Part shown: piece after piece, positions 60,908 to 64,000 of the stretch
Numbering within the stretch: the first letter of the stretch is position 1
Layout: each line of letters begins with the position of its first letter
Source: Branchiostoma floridae
Taxonomy: Eukaryota > Chordata > Leptocardii > Amphioxiformes > Branchiostomatidae
Assembly: GCF_000003815.2 (NCBI RefSeq)
Contig: NC_049991.1
Span: forward strand, 20,400,235 to 20,464,234
Direction: 5' to 3'
Length of the DNA: 64,000 bases
Notes under the pieces: generated by a model
The model's database searches: none
What the model saw: only the letters and a program-made list of their open reading frames with translations
Told to the model about the DNA's origin: nothing
Translations under genes and position numbers: made by a program

Positions 60908-63900
60908 GTCAAACATGGAGTCAAATAGTCAAATATGTTACGCAAGCCAAAAAACACCGCGTTGATAAGACCGGCTGACGGAAATTGGGGTATGTGAGAG
61001 AAGAAGGTCACAATGGGTAACAGTCTTACCTCTGATTAATACTAATAATAGGATTCTTTCTACGACCGACACAAACCCAATAAGTGACGGAAGTGAAAGA
61101 AATAAACAGTCGCTAGACATTTCAGGGACTTAAGTTGTTTTTTTTTAGTTCTAACCGCTACGGGTTAAACCCACCACGAATAATAGGTACAGTTCAGATG
61201 GTAACGTTTCGAAATGTATAAAGTGTCGGCAAATAAATTTCCACGTACAGGCTTTGAGCATTTAATGTCAGCTCATTATGACAATAAATGTAGTTTCTAT
61301 AGAGTTGCTCTTGAGGAGAAAGGCTGCAGACACACCGCCGTGATCCAGGCCCCCAACGAAGCATTCCCCTGCAACCGTTTTGAACGGGTGTGTCTGTCCC
61401 GCATGCATAGGACTGACTAGCCATCAGCGAGCAACGAACCCCCTAGAGAATGGTCTTCGTTCGCGAAGTCCAGCTAAGAAAAAAAGAGTTTCTATAGCTA
61501 TATCCACCTCCGACATTTCAATTTGTTTATGCCACTAACTATTAAAGCACCTTCTCCAATTCACTTTATATGCGAAGCGTAGAGTAGAGTTAAAACTGTT
61601 TTTAATATCCGTCGGTACTTCGGAAAAAGACATGCTGGGCAAACAGAAACCTACAGAAACTAGTCGGAAACGCTTCACAAATAATCTCCAAGCGGGGATT
61701 GTGTCGGAGTATAGTAGAAGCCGCGGCCTGCGAAATCCCGACCACCACTTCTACCCAACATCTGCTTGAAGAATAAAATCTTGTAAGTCAGGCCGGGGTC
61801 ATAACGGGGTCATCGACGGGGTGTCGAACTGGCATGGGGGATAGTGGAACAGTCCAGATATAAAGCTTGTCCTGTGTGGGGTCCACTACCTTTCTCACAG
61901 TCAAAACAGTTATATTGATTCGAGTTAAACTTATTTCGTGACATTCTGCAGTCTCTTCGTGAGTTACATCCTGGCAACGGACAAAGGATGGCGTCCCTGG
62001 AACGGACAGACTTTCACGTGGCTGTAACAAATATGGTGAAATGATCGATCAACGTGGAAGAGCGGGCGCCTCGTTTATGGAAAATGACAACAGACCGCGG
62101 TACACGCCTGCCTTTCCGACTGGATAGCTCCCCAATGTTCTTTGGTATGTAGAACTTCATTCTGAAATGATACAGAGTACCACTCGAAGTGTACCACTCG
62201 AAGTATAACACTTGGGGACCTGTTCTTTGAGGAGACGATACTGTTATTGTTAGGCGGGAGGGGGGCTTGTCGAGTTGAGTAGCCGTAGATCTCTACAAGG
62301 TCTTACAAGGCATGTAGGAGCTAATCTTGTTTTATAGACGGTCTCTCATCAGTTGATTGTCGCTGTTGGTCTTTGTGGGTTTTCTTGTACTGTAGTTGTA
62401 GAGTGCGGGGTATGATTCCATTTGCTTGTGGAATCTTGACTTGTAAATTATGTAATCTTACTTCAGATACCTCTATAAAAATATACGCGGGCATCTGGAA
62501 GTGTTTTGGTACCACAGATAAAATCTAGTAATAGATCTAGCACAATAGTTGGTTAGGGCGACTCTTCATTAACGATATAGTTTTCGTTTAAGCTACGTAG
62601 TTCTGAAATAAATCACGATTCAAGCACATGGCAATTTACTTGAATTTTCAATCCTGGTCTGGTGTCGATACAACCAGGTTTAGCACAGGGCTCGAGGGAC
62701 GTCCCGTTGGTACTGTATGTACCAGTCACGGGTCACGTGGCTAGGATGCCTGGCTGAGTCATCTTCTCGCCTGCCAAGAAATTGTAATCTCCAAGCAGAT
62801 CCACGGTGGCGTAATACAGTATCAAACCCACCGTAGGATCTGCATCCATTCGGTTTCCGGTTTCCGGTGCCCGTTTGACTCCCTTTGACCGGCTATACTC
62901 CTTGGCCAGCTTTGATACTATCTTATGGCACCGTAGGATCTGCTTGGAGATTAAAGAAATTGAAAGATTTAGCTATCGCCTAGTATAAACAAGTCTCCTC
63001 TCCAAGCAGAGGTTAGACAGATAAGACTCCGGCTGCTTTTTGACGTTTTTTTAGTCATTTTCATCGGGCTTTCTGATGTCTCCCGTTTTGACGTTTTTTT
63101 AGTCATTTTCATCGGGCTTTCTGATGTCTCCCGGCCTAGGCCGCGAGGCATAAAGAAAGGAAACGGTATATAATAGAAAGCCCGGGAAAATGCCTAAGCC
63201 ATAGAAACGTAAAAAAAACATCCGGAACCTAACCTCTGCTTGGATAGTGAAAGAAGTTACGCTTTCCCACGCGTACGGTCCTTCACATGGTGTTGGTATA
63301 ACTCTATGTGAGTTTTGTATGCAGTAGACCGATGTATTTCTCGTAAAATGCAGAGGGAATACCCGCGAAATCTAGCCTGCTATCTTTTTCTTCTCGTTTC
63401 ATAAAATACTTTTGCTGACCGCTTTCAATTTGTGAGTCGCTATACACAAGCGACCAGTTCGTACAGTCTTCAGCCGATACAGGGCATCTAGAAGTAAAAC
63501 GAAGAGACATGAACTGTCATTTGCTCCCCGTTCTGTAAGATTGCTGTACGAAAGTGCTAGTTGATCGGTAAAGAATGTTTTTTCTGTCATGTATATTTTT
63601 TTAATCCGATTGCTGTCTTATTTCAAATGTTGTAAATGCATCAATGTTTTAAAGTTGATTCTGTGACTGATGACGCATTTCATGTGTATATACATGCCAA
63701 GTCATCCAGGAATAAAGCTGAATCTGAATCTGAATCTGGTTTACAAAAAAAAAAGGTTAGCTAGCTAACGTCCAGCAAAAGTCACGGTTTTTTGAGCCCA
63801 AATGGTGAAAAAGACGAGAAAAAAAACGACCCAGAGAGTCTCCTATGAAGGCTATCTAAGAAACCTCAATGTCCAATTCCAGATACATGTGTTTGGAAGT

Positions 63901-64000
63901 CGTGTGCCCGCCCGTACTTAGCAGCCCGCGTGGCACATTCCCCACCCCGCTGGGACCAATGCGCTACCATCGTGTGGAGTTCGGAGTCCAGCCAGCTGTC
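60908..64000 (-). repeat. Right arm of the large inverted duplication
   Basis: Reverse complement of 56125-59152; it continues to the window edge, so its outer limit is unknown. It differs by scattered substitutions and by a 52-bp tandem duplication near 63040-63130 (gtttttttagtcattttcat followed by cgggctttctgatgtctccc occurs twice here, once in the left arm). Confidence 0.95.

Overview
This is a 64 kb window of intron-rich animal genomic DNA. The genes have GT-AG introns, chordate-type products and many small transposon remnants. Gene content, tRNA- and 5S-derived SINE-like sequences and dense small inverted-repeat elements suggest a cephalochordate (amphioxus, Branchiostoma) or a similar invertebrate deuterostome. 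The species cannot be fixed from the sequence alone. Two 100-base N runs (2822-2921 and 59598-59697) are scaffold gaps.

Three protein-coding genes can be reconstructed exon by exon. (1) A plus-strand gene of the C16orf89 (UPF0764, DUF4735) secreted-protein family enters from the left edge; six of its seven exons lie at 142-15839. (2) A complete eight-exon plus-strand gene of the SLC45 proton-coupled sugar transporter family (731 codons, SLC45A1/A4-like) lies at 29985-36219, with a polyadenylation signal at 36648. (3) A complete seven-exon minus-strand paralogue of the first gene (349 codons, signal peptide included) lies at 47636-37097. It is tail to tail with the transporter; the two poly(A) signals are about 125 bp apart. 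The two C16orf89-like genes share every intron phase and nearly every exon length, so they are paralogues from one duplication, now in opposite orientation around the transporter.

The rest is introns and intergenic DNA. It holds MITE-like elements, SINE-like sequences (tRNA-derived, and one 5S rRNA-derived in a transporter intron), 3' ends of LINE elements, microsatellites and several minisatellites. The region upstream of the minus-strand gene (47657-56124) has no recognisable exon. From 56125 to the right edge there is a roughly 3 kb, nearly identical inverted duplication around a 1.75 kb centre that contains an assembly gap.

The most unusual signals are: repeated capture of exon edges in local tandem duplications (transporter exon 6 with its 5' splice site in six 44-bp copies, and exons 1 and 3 of the minus-strand gene); the large inverted repeat; a minisatellite built on the palindrome GCGATCGC; and a minisatellite built on the nuclear-receptor half-site AAGGTCA in the likely 5' intron of the transporter. 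No previously unknown multi-gene system is visible.
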